Assembly (NCBI RefSeq): GCF_000378385.1
Contig: NZ_KB899660.1
Location: forward strand, 682,001 to 746,000
Length of the DNA: 64,000 nt
Origin: Paenibacillus daejeonensis DSM 15491
GTDB taxonomy: Bacteria; Bacillota; Bacilli; Paenibacillales; Paenibacillaceae
Direction of reading: 5' to 3'
The position numbers were made by a program, and so were the translations under genes. The stretch's first letter is position 1. Each line of letters begins with the position of its first letter. The notes below the pieces were generated by a model. It ran no database searches. It was not told the DNA's origin and saw nothing but the letters and a program-made list of their open reading frames with translations. Shown one piece after another: positions 39,401 through 48,076 of this stretch.

Positions 39401-41927
39401 CAGGCTGCGCGCCTTCCTTCACCCATTGATAGTCGGCTTGGGCCAGGCCGCTATGCTCATCAATAATGGAAACGGTCATTTGGACATCCATTGTGTTGTC
39501 ACCAGCGGTTGCCGTATTGAGAATCTCCGGCGCCGCATTGTCCAGGAGCAGTGTAGTTACCGCATAGCTCCAGTTGGAATCATCCTGTTTGAAATCCTCC
39601 AGCGGCCAGACCTGCGTATCGCCATAGTCACCTACGGCTTTAAGCGCCTGGTTGTCTGCATAAAACTCACGATCCGCATCGGATACGTTACTGCCCTGCA
39701 GCTCAGCCTTCCAGCGGTTGTACTGTTCTTCGTTAAGCCGTTTGAAATCTTTCATTTTCTCGTATTGCTTCAGCTCGCGCGCCGAATCCCATGTCATGTC
39801 TGCTGTCCAGGTGTGCAGATACCATGGACCGGCAGTTCCAGTTGCAATGGCTTCTTGCGGCGGCGCGATCAGATTGTTCTTGTTGCTCACAACCATTAGC
39901 TCCATGTGCTCATAGCCCTCATACAGCTCTTCGCTTGGCTGCTTACCAGACAAGGAGTAGCGCTTGATGGCTGCATACTCATCATCTTCCTTGCCTGCAA
40001 GCGGATCAGACGGCGATTGACTCCAGTAGTAGTAGATCAAGCCAACTGAAGGTGAAGCACCGCCTGTCATGTTGGAAGGACGGAAGATCCCCATACTCGG
40101 ACGTTCGCTACCGCGATCCGACAGCACCGGATCCAGATGTGGAATCAGCAGATGCGGATCATTCGCGTCAACGGTAACGTTGCCCGTCTTCAGATACAGC
40201 TGATTGTTGGCTCCGTTCGGTTGATAGCGGAAATCGATAACCGGCGGCGTGTTGTCAATAATGAGCTTCGCCCAGTCGATCTTGGATTGAACCAGTGAGA
40301 CATCGCCGTGATCTCTGGTGCCATCTACGTGTTCGCCAGAGAAATTCGCCGGTTGGATTAGCAAGTTTCCTGCATAATCCTGAATGACATTGATGTCGCT
40401 GTCGTCGCCCTTCTGGTCATGCGAGATTGCGATGACCTTGAGCAGCGGCGTCTCGACCGTCTTGCCGTCAGGAATAGTCGTTCGGAATGTCCAGCTGTTT
40501 GAGTTCTGCCCTGCAACATAATAGGCCTTCATCCCGTTATTAAGATGGATGAATGTTTGATTGACATCCCATCCGCGCTTGACGACTGCATCCTCCGTCA
40601 GCTGCACTGTAAAATCGATGGTATCGTCTTTGTTAATATTGACGCCGGTCAGAATCTCCGGCTGAATGCCATTTGCGGTCTTGTGATATTTTGGCGCTAC
40701 GCCATCGATGATAACGGCGAAGCCGTTGCGCGGATTGAATGGATCCGTCACCGGGCCGTTGATGAAGCTGATTGGATTACCCGCATCATCCCGTTCTTCA
40801 AGAATTGGCGATACGGTCTTAGGTGGCATCCGCAGCTGCACGACGTTACCTGCGGCGTCTGCCAGCTTGGCATTCCTGAATTTTTCTTCAATAGATTGAT
40901 CCATCGGCGCACCTGTGGTTCCGCCTGTGATTTTTGGTTTAATATAACCTGAGCTCTGATGGTATCTTGAACCTGTGTAACGGTAAGCAATCGTGCTATG
41001 ATAATCGGCAACATCTGCGTTGTTACGGTATTGCATATTAGTCATGTATTGCTGTTCGCCAGCCGCTGGCAATCCCGTACCTTCGATATTGACGAACAAC
41101 GGGTGTCTAAGGAAATGATCATTTTGACCATTAGGAGACAGTGTTGATGGTCTCACCGGTTCACTGAACTTGTAAGAAAGCGTCAGATTTTCTTGTTGCT
41201 TAATATACATCTCGTGCTGACCGGCTTTAATGTTGGTACGCTGGGCTCCAGTCCCGTTACTGAGGTCATATTCTTCAAGAACCGGACGCTTGGTATCTTG
41301 GAACTTAACATAAAAGCCTTCAACACCGTTCAGACGGCCGTTGTCCTTATAGCGGCGACCTTCACCGGTGAAATCAAAACTAATGACAGAGTTTGGTGTA
41401 ATCTTAGCTTTGACTTCTGTTCTACCAATGCCGCCCTTCGGCGTTTGTCTGCTAAAAAGGATTGTTTCAGGCTGACCAGGTTCTTTTATCCGAATTGACC
41501 CCCGAGTGATTCGTGTCCAACTCAGAAAACCTGAATAATAAATCATTTTGGTAAAACCGATTAAGACTTCGGCTTCCCCACTCTGGGCCAGTGCTTTCAG
41601 TTGTGGGTTATCAGCTACATTGATAGAGAAGCTAGCCGTTTCCCATTTGTCGTTGTAGCCCAGACGGATATTGCCGTTCATCCAATCAATCATCTGGCTT
41701 GGTTTGGCATGCTGCGTGAAACCAGGTGAATTTCCATTAAAATTAATAAGAGCATTTTCAGCAGCATAGGACGCATTGCCGATTCGTACCTGGGCATGTC
41801 CAAAACGCACTTCAAAGTCTTCAGCCGCATAGGCCACCTGACTGGATCCCATCGGGAACAGCATGACAAGCATCGACACAATTAGCCATGAAGCCAGCAG
41901 CTTCTTGCCTCGTTTCAGCTTAACCAT
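36402..41927 (-). CDS. Giant Ig-like secreted surface protein (1841 aa), no SLH
   Basis: A typical signal peptide ends at AYA-AED (about residue 35). The body is a chain of Ig-like/bacterial adhesin folds marked by recurring DNxAPEI(T/L) openings, for example DNVAPEITLNKTSVG near 1655 followed by a DUF5011-type domain (LGTQDVTYKVTDQVGNTTT). A disordered Glu/Gln/Pro/Ser segment lies near 1010-1060. There are no SLH repeats or sortase motif, so it is either released or held by the SLH proteins encoded next. The ATG 41927 has a GGGGGG site 8 nt upstream. It is the first gene of the run; a 22-bp palindrome lies about 195 bp upstream. Confidence 0.9.
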   Translation of the reverse strand: MVKLKRGKKLLASWLIVSMLVMLFPMGSSQVAYAAEDFEVRFGHAQVRIGNASYAAENALINFNGNSPGFTQHAKPSQMIDWMNGNIRLGYNDKWETASFSINVADNPQLKALAQSGEAEVLIGFTKMIYYSGFLSWTRITRGSIRIKEPGQPETILFSRQTPKGGIGRTEVKAKITPNSVISFDFTGEGRRYKDNGRLNGVEGFYVKFQDTKRPVLEEYDLSNGTGAQRTNIKAGQHEMYIKQQENLTLSYKFSEPVRPSTLSPNGQNDHFLRHPLFVNIEGTGLPAAGEQQYMTNMQYRNNADVADYHSTIAYRYTGSRYHQSSGYIKPKITGGTTGAPMDQSIEEKFRNAKLADAAGNVVQLRMPPKTVSPILEERDDAGNPISFINGPVTDPFNPRNGFAVIIDGVAPKYHKTANGIQPEILTGVNINKDDTIDFTVQLTEDAVVKRGWDVNQTFIHLNNGMKAYYVAGQNSNSWTFRTTIPDGKTVETPLLKVIAISHDQKGDDSDINVIQDYAGNLLIQPANFSGEHVDGTRDHGDVSLVQSKIDWAKLIIDNTPPVIDFRYQPNGANNQLYLKTGNVTVDANDPHLLIPHLDPVLSDRGSERPSMGIFRPSNMTGGASPSVGLIYYYWSQSPSDPLAGKEDDEYAAIKRYSLSGKQPSEELYEGYEHMELMVVSNKNNLIAPPQEAIATGTAGPWYLHTWTADMTWDSARELKQYEKMKDFKRLNEEQYNRWKAELQGSNVSDADREFYADNQALKAVGDYGDTQVWPLEDFKQDDSNWSYAVTTLLLDNAAPEILNTATAGDNTMDVQMTVSIIDEHSGLAQADYQWVKEGAQPADVEWKNVDLHNGQATMRTMGEVFEDGAYSLFIKASDHAGNGVVWQADKTVTVSSLDSVSGEFLTAADTNYVQSMDVIFRISGLTPDIVGYAVSASANRPASDGAYTTLQPLPGGSGLMVPLSTPDADVPVVDESGTEELEQQTGKSAKPEVSIQSAGSQTEQTGDEALPVTNDNTQPAQEGSESEEQDTPMTTAGVSPEASSYSVPVSNTLNGIQYVHMMVKQGDRYYYFSKAYYLDNEAPQITFNKRGVDYPREKQDVTVTITENYSKNNMDNKYLWVLAGEAAPDQTTAGWQQLPVSGVAVVDGSALKEGETADYRLYVWSTDGAGNAAFAATESTFKVSRPAGPEDPPAPGSSDLIYVSGDAQDGYTAILKLDLDTVDKNGYEYSVSPDNGETWARWKPYTNFVSLKVPTNRPEQLQVQVKYRGPSGVVGPAKTLDIAKLSKDEPIYGLATHNTTRPIKSETGVNIDITVPLGVRVVPAAINPSTPTRSGNVFNVKENGFYAFDLQDLSDASRKDVLYVVVSNIDSEVPRVTIEYNVTGPTNGNVTARIVDSSEPIIMVNNDGRNAYTFEENGSFLFQFRDEAGNIGTETATVANINRDTPKVRIVRSYNYGENGGLTFGTIRDGNGNVIFSSGVTLQVEAEESGQTLFFPDMKNVQTLFENGVARFIIADIYGNTTVVEEEVDTIASASPAPEVTYTFVDAEDKELPAEALVTIGGEKYAKGKVKVTMTGSVTAPNQMFSGMAPFRDDNGNYTNLISNQDGEYSYSRSFASNGTTTVAISDALGNNTRLPVTIRGLDNVAPEITLNKTSVGILQNKEDFNFRTDLGGFTVSDNLSAAADIKVEIEGLDLAKLGTQDVTYKVTDQVGNTTTVMQKVIVMADGGMLIFGNDTLISAAYGETALFNTNVITFKVTGFNEMMIGGEKQTNEWGTFDLLYQPGLYREGQMKYIAEKVTYQQLVNGEFKMTFPKVGWYTIIVRNQEREREFATFFVGKMQ

Positions 41928-42119
41928 CCGTTATGCCCCCCTGTCATTATTAAGTCTGTTTGCAGCCCCAGCCGCACCGGTTGGACGCCTCTCCTGCTCA
42001 TCGTGTATACCTCTCCCTCTCTGTGTACAAGATCGTCTCCGAATGAGACTATAGACCTACCGACTCTCTGGATTTTCGACACTATCCGAAGTGTATCAGG
42101 TCGTTCTGAACAATTTCTG

Positions 42120-42141
42120 GACAATTCTGTACAGAATTGTC
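42120..42141. repeat. Perfect 22-bp palindrome upstream of the surface-protein run
   Basis: GACAATTCTGT followed directly by its reverse complement ACAGAATTGTC: a gapless 22-bp perfect palindrome. A looser outer pair, GTCGT (42100-42104)/ACGAC (42147-42151), surrounds it. It lies between the nrdJ terminator and the 1841-aa gene. The rest of the 358-bp gap (41928-42285) holds the nrdJ terminator and no gene. It could be an operator for the surface run or a transcript-ending hairpin; it has no T-tract. Confidence 0.85.
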
Positions 42142-42151
42142 GAACCACGAC

Positions 42152-42189
42152 AAAAAAGCAGGGTGCCCTGTATAGACACTCCTGCTTTT
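42152..42189 (-). terminator. Terminator of nrdJ
   Basis: AAAAGCAGG (42154-42162) pairs with CCTGCTTTT (42181-42189). On the minus strand the stem is followed by TTTTTTG, so it ends transcripts from nrdJ. Confidence 0.85.
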
Positions 42190-42285
42190 CAAATGGTTTA
42201 TGGGCTTATAGTCCCAAACATTTGGACTTAAAGCTTATTGATCTTGCCAGTGAGACTTCATCTTTCTACGTAATATAAGAATAAA

Positions 42286-44934
42286 TTAGCACCGACTATA
42301 TCCACAGCTCGCACACGTCTTGCAGCCTTCGGTGTTAATCAAGCTCGCCGAGCCGCAGGACGGACACAAGTCCGTCGAGCTATATGGCTGACCCGCTGGG
42401 GATGCAGGCGATTCGCCCGCTGCCGCTTGAGGCGCCGCTTCAACTGTCTCATGGAGCTCGTCTTCCGGGGTGTCAGCCACCTCTGAGATGTGCAGCTCCA
42501 GCGATTTGGCCACCGCATCGGCAATCGATTCCACGCGGGTTGCGCCGAATCCAATGGCCCCTGTACCGCCAATGCCTTTCAGATGCTTGATCAGCAGCTG
42601 CACCTTGCTGCCATGATCACCATAGCGCAGGAACAGGGAGCACACTCTGCCCAGGGCCTCTGCCATCGCGAATACATCCGATCCCGCCTTGCCTACATTC
42701 AGGAAGATCTCACCAGGCGTACCATCCAGGTCATTAATCGTAATGTAAGCCATGCCGAATGGCGTATTCACTTTGTACGTTGCGCCTCGCAGGATTTGCG
42801 GGCGGCGTTTGTACTGCTTGTCAATGGCAGGCGGCGAGGAAGGTATGATTTCCTGGGTTTCTTTGGCGCTATGCTCAATTAGCGTGTCGGCTGGTGGACT
42901 GTCGGCAGGAAGTGTCGCTTTCAGGCCTCCGATTTCGACGATGTCCGGTTCGGATTCAGCGGACACTTGCGATTCCACTTTGGCGGTTTTCTCGCCGTCG
43001 TCTTTATTGCCGGTAGAGAGCACTTGCACGTCGCGGCTGCCGTCCCGATAGATCGTGACGCCCTTGCAGCCTAATTCGAAGGCAAGCTCATACAGCCGTT
43101 TGGTATCTTCTACGGTGAAATCCGCCGGGGCATTAGCCGTCTTGGAAATCGAGCTATCCACCCAGCGCTGAATCGCCGCTTGCACACGGATATGGTCCTC
43201 CGCAGCCAGATCCATGGCCGTAGCAAAATAATCTGGCAGTTGTTCTCCCGGATGCTCATCCTGCCAGGCCTGAGCGATCGGCACAAGCTGCTTGTCGTAG
43301 CCCAAGCGGCTCTGGCGATAATACTCAAAAGCAAAATACGGCTCAATTCCTGTAGAAGTACCAACCATTGTACCTGTACTGCCTGTCGGCGCCTGCGTAA
43401 TCAGGGTAACATTACGAATACCTCTTCCCCGCACGGCTTCCCCGACTTCGGGATACACCTTGGTCAGCTCGCGCATAAATCCGCTCTCCAGATACTTCTC
43501 CGGGTCAAAGGCCGGGAAGGAACCTTTTTCGGCAGCGATTTCGGTGGAGGCAAGATACGCTTCCCTTGCCATGAAGCCATAAAGGCGATCCAGAAAGTCC
43601 AGCGACTCCTCGCTACCGTAGCGGATCTTCAGATGAATCATAAGCTCAGCCAATCCCATGGTGCCAAGACCAATCCGGCGCTCCTTTTTTTGATTGGCTT
43701 CATTTTGCGGAAAATGATATGGCGTTGCTTCTATGACATTGTCAAGAAATCTCACGGCCCACCGAGTGACCTGAGCCAGTTCGGTCCAGTTGACATCGTG
43801 GGACTCTTTATCATAGAAACGGGAGAGATTAATGGCTGATAAATTGCAGACGCCCCATGCAGGCAGGCCCTGTTCACCGCAAGGGTTGGTGCAGATGATT
43901 GGATTGAAATACCAGCTATTGGACATGTCATTATAATGCTCCATGAACACGACGCCAGGCTCGGCTGATTTCCAAGCAGATTCAATAATCGTGTGCCACA
44001 CATCCCGGGCGCGTACTGTTTTATAAGGAATGACCGGCTTGCCCAGCTGACGCCAGGCTTCCAGATTTCCCTGCCACAGCTGATCGTAATCGGGGTCGCG
44101 GGTATCCGGGAAGACCAGCTCCCACTCCAAATCCTCGCGAACTGCCTGCATGAACGCATTGCTGACACAAACGGAGAGATTGGCATTGGTGACCTCGCCC
44201 ATCTTCTGCTTCACAGTAATGAAATCCTCCAGATCCGGATGCCAGTCATTGATCATCAGCATCAGTGCGCCACGACGACTTCCACCCTGCTCAATCAGAC
44301 CTGTTGTGTAACTGAACAGTCCGCCCCACGACACGGACCCGCTGGAGGAGCCATTCACGCCTGCGACAATGGCTCGCTTCGGACGAAGGGAAGACAGATT
44401 AATGCCTACGCCGCCGCCCCGGGCCATAATTTCGGTCATTTCTGACAGCGTCGACATGATGCCGCCACGACTATCATGCGGAGAAGGCAGCACGTAGCAG
44501 TTGAACAGTGTTAATTCGTCACTGGCACCAGCGCCCGCTGCAATGCGCCCGCCAGGGACCAGCTTCCAGTCATCCAGAATATAACGGAATCTCTCTTCCC
44601 ATTGCTTACGAAGCGTCTCACTTTCCTCCACCGTGGCCATTGCTGCAGCCAGTCGATCCCACATCTGCTCTGGCGTTTGCTCTCGCGTTAGCGTCAGCTT
44701 GGCCACATCTGTCGTGACCGTCTGACCGCTGCGTGTTTTCACGGTCACTTGATTGCCGGTCCTCGTAACAATTTCTCCTGCTTCCTTGGAAGGAAATTTG
44801 GGATCTTCCTTGGTCAACACGAGCACTGTATCACCAGGTTTCGCCTCTGATGGATGATCCGATTTCCACGCATACCTGTCCAGGAATATCTTCTCACTCA
44901 GACCACTTAAGCGGCTTATCTTTACTTCAGCCAT
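42286..44934 (-). CDS. nrdJ: Vitamin B12-dependent (class II) ribonucleotide reductase
   Basis: An 882-aa enzyme that reduces ribonucleotides to deoxyribonucleotides with adenosylcobalamin and works with or without oxygen. Conserved elements are the reducing cysteines in LFNCYV and GVCNLSAINL, the thiyl-radical cysteine in NPCGEQGLP, the QGGSRRGALML loop and the APTGSTGTMVGTSTGIEP segment. The C terminus carries a cysteine-rich ribbon (CPSCGS...CKTCASCGYSRC) used for re-reduction. I chose the ATG at 44934, since GGAGG lies about 11 nt upstream, over the ATG at 44952 with no site. It stands alone, with two NrdR-like boxes upstream. No class I or III reductase genes are in the window. Confidence 0.96.
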   Translation of the reverse strand: MAEVKISRLSGLSEKIFLDRYAWKSDHPSEAKPGDTVLVLTKEDPKFPSKEAGEIVTRTGNQVTVKTRSGQTVTTDVAKLTLTREQTPEQMWDRLAAAMATVEESETLRKQWEERFRYILDDWKLVPGGRIAAGAGASDELTLFNCYVLPSPHDSRGGIMSTLSEMTEIMARGGGVGINLSSLRPKRAIVAGVNGSSSGSVSWGGLFSYTTGLIEQGGSRRGALMLMINDWHPDLEDFITVKQKMGEVTNANLSVCVSNAFMQAVREDLEWELVFPDTRDPDYDQLWQGNLEAWRQLGKPVIPYKTVRARDVWHTIIESAWKSAEPGVVFMEHYNDMSNSWYFNPIICTNPCGEQGLPAWGVCNLSAINLSRFYDKESHDVNWTELAQVTRWAVRFLDNVIEATPYHFPQNEANQKKERRIGLGTMGLAELMIHLKIRYGSEESLDFLDRLYGFMAREAYLASTEIAAEKGSFPAFDPEKYLESGFMRELTKVYPEVGEAVRGRGIRNVTLITQAPTGSTGTMVGTSTGIEPYFAFEYYRQSRLGYDKQLVPIAQAWQDEHPGEQLPDYFATAMDLAAEDHIRVQAAIQRWVDSSISKTANAPADFTVEDTKRLYELAFELGCKGVTIYRDGSRDVQVLSTGNKDDGEKTAKVESQVSAESEPDIVEIGGLKATLPADSPPADTLIEHSAKETQEIIPSSPPAIDKQYKRRPQILRGATYKVNTPFGMAYITINDLDGTPGEIFLNVGKAGSDVFAMAEALGRVCSLFLRYGDHGSKVQLLIKHLKGIGGTGAIGFGATRVESIADAVAKSLELHISEVADTPEDELHETVEAAPQAAAGESPASPAGQPYSSTDLCPSCGSASLINTEGCKTCASCGYSRC

Positions 44935-45010
44935 AGAGTAATACGCCTCCATTTCTCAGGATGGGGAGCACTTGATCGGCAGCACATGTCTGGAGGTTGA
45001 ATACGCCCCA

Positions 45011-45026
45011 TCACAATATATTGTAT
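45011..45026. promoter_or_regulatory. NrdR box 1 upstream of nrdJ
   Basis: TCACAATATATTGTAT contains a perfect 12-bp palindrome, ACAATATATTGT, and matches the NrdR consensus ACACwATATATwGTGT at most positions. It lies 31 bp from a second box. Confidence 0.75.
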
Positions 45027-45041
45027 GTGATTATTATTTTA

Positions 45042-45057
45042 ACATACTATATGTTGT
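45042..45057. promoter_or_regulatory. NrdR box 2 upstream of nrdJ
   Basis: ACATACTATATGTTGT matches the NrdR consensus at about 12 of 16 positions. The 31-bp offset from box 1 places both on the same DNA face, as is usual for paired NrdR sites. Confidence 0.65.
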
Positions 45058-45226
45058 ATTTCTATCCTTTCAAATTCCACAATCCCGTGACAAGACGATG
45101 CTTCATAACACTGCGCCACAGCCCTTGGCACAGCTTTGTTTTCCCGCTTCTCTTATGATTCCCGTAGAATGCGGCAATACTGATAGACATGTAATGTTTC
45201 TCACAACCTAGAAAGGGGTGTATGTG

Positions 45227-46999
45227 ATGACCGGCAAGAACAAGCTTCACCCGCTGGTAGAGCTGCAGATGGACCGCAGCTGGCAGGATGAGCTGCAACA
45301 ACGACTGGGCAAAAACGGTCCGTGGGACGAATGGGTCCTCTATAAGCTGGCGATTGAAGCCCAGCATGCCCGTAAAATTGATAGCTTCGATGAGCTGCAA
45401 TCACTACGAGTGCTGCCAGCTCTCGAACCCATGCCTCATCAGATCAGTACGGCTCGCAAAGTACTAGACGGTATGGGCGGCAGAGCTATTCTGGCCGATG
45501 AAGTTGGTCTGGGCAAGACGATTGAAGCCGGCCTTGTCCTGAAGGAATATATGGTGCGTGGACTGGTGAAAAAAGCCTTGATTCTGGTCCCCGCCTCTCT
45601 TGTTCTGCAATGGGTCCGTGAATTGAACCAGAAATTCGGGATCTCTGCGGTCGCCCAGAAGAAAGCTCACACCTGGCATTATGATGTCGTCGTTGCATCG
45701 ATGGATACCGCCAAGCGGGAACCGCACCGCGAGCTATTGCTAGGCACCGATTACGACATGCTGATTATTGATGAAGCGCACAAATTGAAAAACAAAAAAA
45801 CGACGAACTACCAGTTCGTTACGCAGCTGCGCAAAAAATATTGCCTGCTCCTTACGGCTACGCCTGTACAAAATGAACTGGAAGAGCTGTATAATTTGAT
45901 TACCCTGCTGAAGCCCGGGCAGCTGGGCGGCCAAAGCGATTTTGCGGCGAATTTCGTCATTGATAAGCGTCAACCCAAAAACGAAGGCGATCTGCAGGAT
46001 GCCCTATCGGGCGTTATGATTCGAAATCGGCGCGGCGACGGCGGCATTCATTTCACGAAGCGAATTGTCCGCAATATCCCGCTGCAGCTATCAACCGAAG
46101 AAAAAGCATTGTATGATGCAGTCACGAATTTCGTCAAGCAGCGCTACGACGAGAGTGGTGGCGATCTTACAAGTATGCTTTCCCTCGTCACCTTACAACG
46201 CGAAGTGTGCAGCAGCCGGGATGCCGTCTTTATTACACTCGTTAACATGTTCAAGAAGACGGCCGAGGATTCACCAGTGCGTGCAAAAATTTGGGAATTG
46301 GTCGAGTATATCAAGCAAATACAAGCCAATACCAAAGCAGAGGCTGCGCTACAGCTAATCCGTGAAATGGATGAAAAGGTCATTGTCTTCACCGAGTACC
46401 GTGCAACACAAGAGTATTTGCTCCAATACTTCCGCAGTCACGGCCTGACGGCCGTACCGTACCGCGGTGGCATGAACCGGGGCAAAAAGGATTGGATGAT
46501 GGATCTGTTCCGCGGGAAAACGCAAGTGCTCATTGCAACTGAGGCGGGTGGTGAAGGCATCAACCTGCAATTTTGCCACCATATGATTAACTTTGATCTG
46601 CCTTGGAACCCCATGCGTGTCGAACAGCGAATCGGTCGGGTTCATCGTTTGGGACAGACAGAGGATGTTCGCATCTATAATCTATGCACGCTTGGTACCA
46701 TTGAAGAACATATCGTGAATCTGCTGCATGAGAAAATTAATCTCTTCGAATTGGTCATCGGGGAGCTCGACGAAATCCTCGAACGGTTCGAGAAGCAGGA
46801 GCAATCGCTGGAAAAGCAAATTGCCAAGGCGATGCTCGAGTCCAGTGGCAATCGAGAGCTGAGCAGCCGCTTCCAGCAGCTCGGCCATTCGTTGAGTCAT
46901 GTTCGTGAAGAACAGCGGTATGAACCCAATCAGCGGACAGACCAAGCCTTCAAGCCCCTGCTTGATTCCGTCAGCCAGCCCGTGGAGGTGAAGCCATGA
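45227..46999 (+). CDS. yqhH: SNF2-type DNA helicase/ATPase, YqhH-like
   Basis: A 590-aa SNF2-family ATPase. Motif I is DEVGLGKT (91-98), motif II is IIDEAHKLK (about 180-188), motif III is LLTATPVQN, and motif VI is EQRIGRVHRLGQ (near 466). The length and gene order match Bacillus YqhH, followed by YqhG. Such ATPases move along duplex DNA to strip or remodel bound proteins. The start ATG 45227 has AAAGGGG 8 nt upstream; GTG 45218 overlaps that site. It is coupled to the next gene by an ATGA overlap and is divergent from nrdJ. Confidence 0.9.
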   Translation: MTGKNKLHPLVELQMDRSWQDELQQRLGKNGPWDEWVLYKLAIEAQHARKIDSFDELQSLRVLPALEPMPHQISTARKVLDGMGGRAILADEVGLGKTIEAGLVLKEYMVRGLVKKALILVPASLVLQWVRELNQKFGISAVAQKKAHTWHYDVVVASMDTAKREPHRELLLGTDYDMLIIDEAHKLKNKKTTNYQFVTQLRKKYCLLLTATPVQNELEELYNLITLLKPGQLGGQSDFAANFVIDKRQPKNEGDLQDALSGVMIRNRRGDGGIHFTKRIVRNIPLQLSTEEKALYDAVTNFVKQRYDESGGDLTSMLSLVTLQREVCSSRDAVFITLVNMFKKTAEDSPVRAKIWELVEYIKQIQANTKAEAALQLIREMDEKVIVFTEYRATQEYLLQYFRSHGLTAVPYRGGMNRGKKDWMMDLFRGKTQVLIATEAGGEGINLQFCHHMINFDLPWNPMRVEQRIGRVHRLGQTEDVRIYNLCTLGTIEEHIVNLLHEKINLFELVIGELDEILERFEKQEQSLEKQIAKAMLESSGNRELSSRFQQLGHSLSHVREEQRYEPNQRTDQAFKPLLDSVSQPVEVKP

Positions 47000-47919
47000 A
47001 CGCCAAACAAATCCATCGATTTGTCCAGCATTATCTGGAATCGACCGATTGCCGGATTATTGAGAAATCACCGGCGCATTTCAAAGTGAAGCTATCCCCT
47101 CTTGCTGATCGGATTTTAACCAATCGTCCTTACTATTGGGGCTTTGTTGATCGAACGGGAGCCGAGCCGGAAACCATGTCTTTTTTGTTCGTCACCGACA
47201 AAGAAAAGTACGATCAATCCGTAGAAGAGCAAACCGCCAAAGACGGTCCGGATCAGACGGATGCCGCCCTGGCCCGGAGCTTCGGCTATGTCCATGCGAC
47301 AACTGCTGGTGCAAGAATGCCCCGCGAGGATTTGTATTACGGCTCCAAACGGCTGGAACAGCTATTCGAGGCTGCCCGCAGCGGCGGCAGCTATGTGTGT
47401 CTGTTTCAAGAGCCTGATACAAAAAAAAGCCATCCGATGGAATCAACGGCATACACGCCTTGGCTTGGCTTGAATATGCGTGTCGAATTTCAATGTGACC
47501 GCAAGCGGGAAGAAATCCATTCGTTCGGGGTATCGCTGGCTACCGGGCAATGCGTAGAGCAGTTCCAGGACCGTCTATCCGGACTTCGGATGACGCCCAG
47601 GCTGCCGCCGAATGTGCATATTGCCCGAAGCAGCGTCACCCTGCACAAGGCTGCAGGCATGATTGAACAGACGCTGGAGAAGAAGTTGCGCACCTATGAT
47701 TATGGATGGGCCGAGGAAGCTGCCCAGCGCCTGGAAGAGGAGCAGCAATTAATTGCCCATTACTACGATGCGATGCTGGCATCCGCAGAGGAAGAGGCGA
47801 AGACTCACATTCAGACTCAATTCGAGAATCGAAAAGCCGAGATCGACTGGCAGTATAAACCACGTGTACTGGCTTCTGCCATCAACTGCGGTATTTTTCA
47901 CCTAGCCGGCATTGACTGA
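46996..47919 (+). CDS. yqhG: YqhG-family protein
   Basis: A 307-aa protein of the YqhG family, whose function is not established. Features are PYYWGFVDRTGAEPETMSF (about 55-75), a central beta-rich part and a long helical C-terminal section (about 215-290: AAGMIEQTLEKKL, EEEQQLIAHYYDAML, EEEAKTHIQTQFENRK) that probably forms a coiled coil. The ATG overlaps the stop of the SNF2 ATPase gene (ATGA). This constant pairing suggests that YqhG is its partner or adaptor. Confidence 0.85.
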   Translation: MNAKQIHRFVQHYLESTDCRIIEKSPAHFKVKLSPLADRILTNRPYYWGFVDRTGAEPETMSFLFVTDKEKYDQSVEEQTAKDGPDQTDAALARSFGYVHATTAGARMPREDLYYGSKRLEQLFEAARSGGSYVCLFQEPDTKKSHPMESTAYTPWLGLNMRVEFQCDRKREEIHSFGVSLATGQCVEQFQDRLSGLRMTPRLPPNVHIARSSVTLHKAAGMIEQTLEKKLRTYDYGWAEEAAQRLEEEQQLIAHYYDAMLASAEEEAKTHIQTQFENRKAEIDWQYKPRVLASAINCGIFHLAGID

Positions 47920-47959
47920 TGGACTAGCAGACACCTTTCTCCACCATCCACCAAAAATA

Positions 47960-47993
47960 GAACGTGCCTCGGACCGATGTCCCTGACACGTTC
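47960..47993 (+). terminator. Nested hairpin after yqhG
   Basis: GAACGTG/CACGTTC encloses GGAC-CGAT-GTCC through a symmetric 4-nt internal loop. There is no T-tract, so it may terminate weakly or protect the 3' end. Confidence 0.4.
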
Positions 47994-48076
47994 CTACAGG
48001 TTTCCCATGGTTCATCCCTTACAATTGAAGGTGGACAGGCCGCCTTCTTTGCAGCGACCTGAGTTGAAACAGGACG

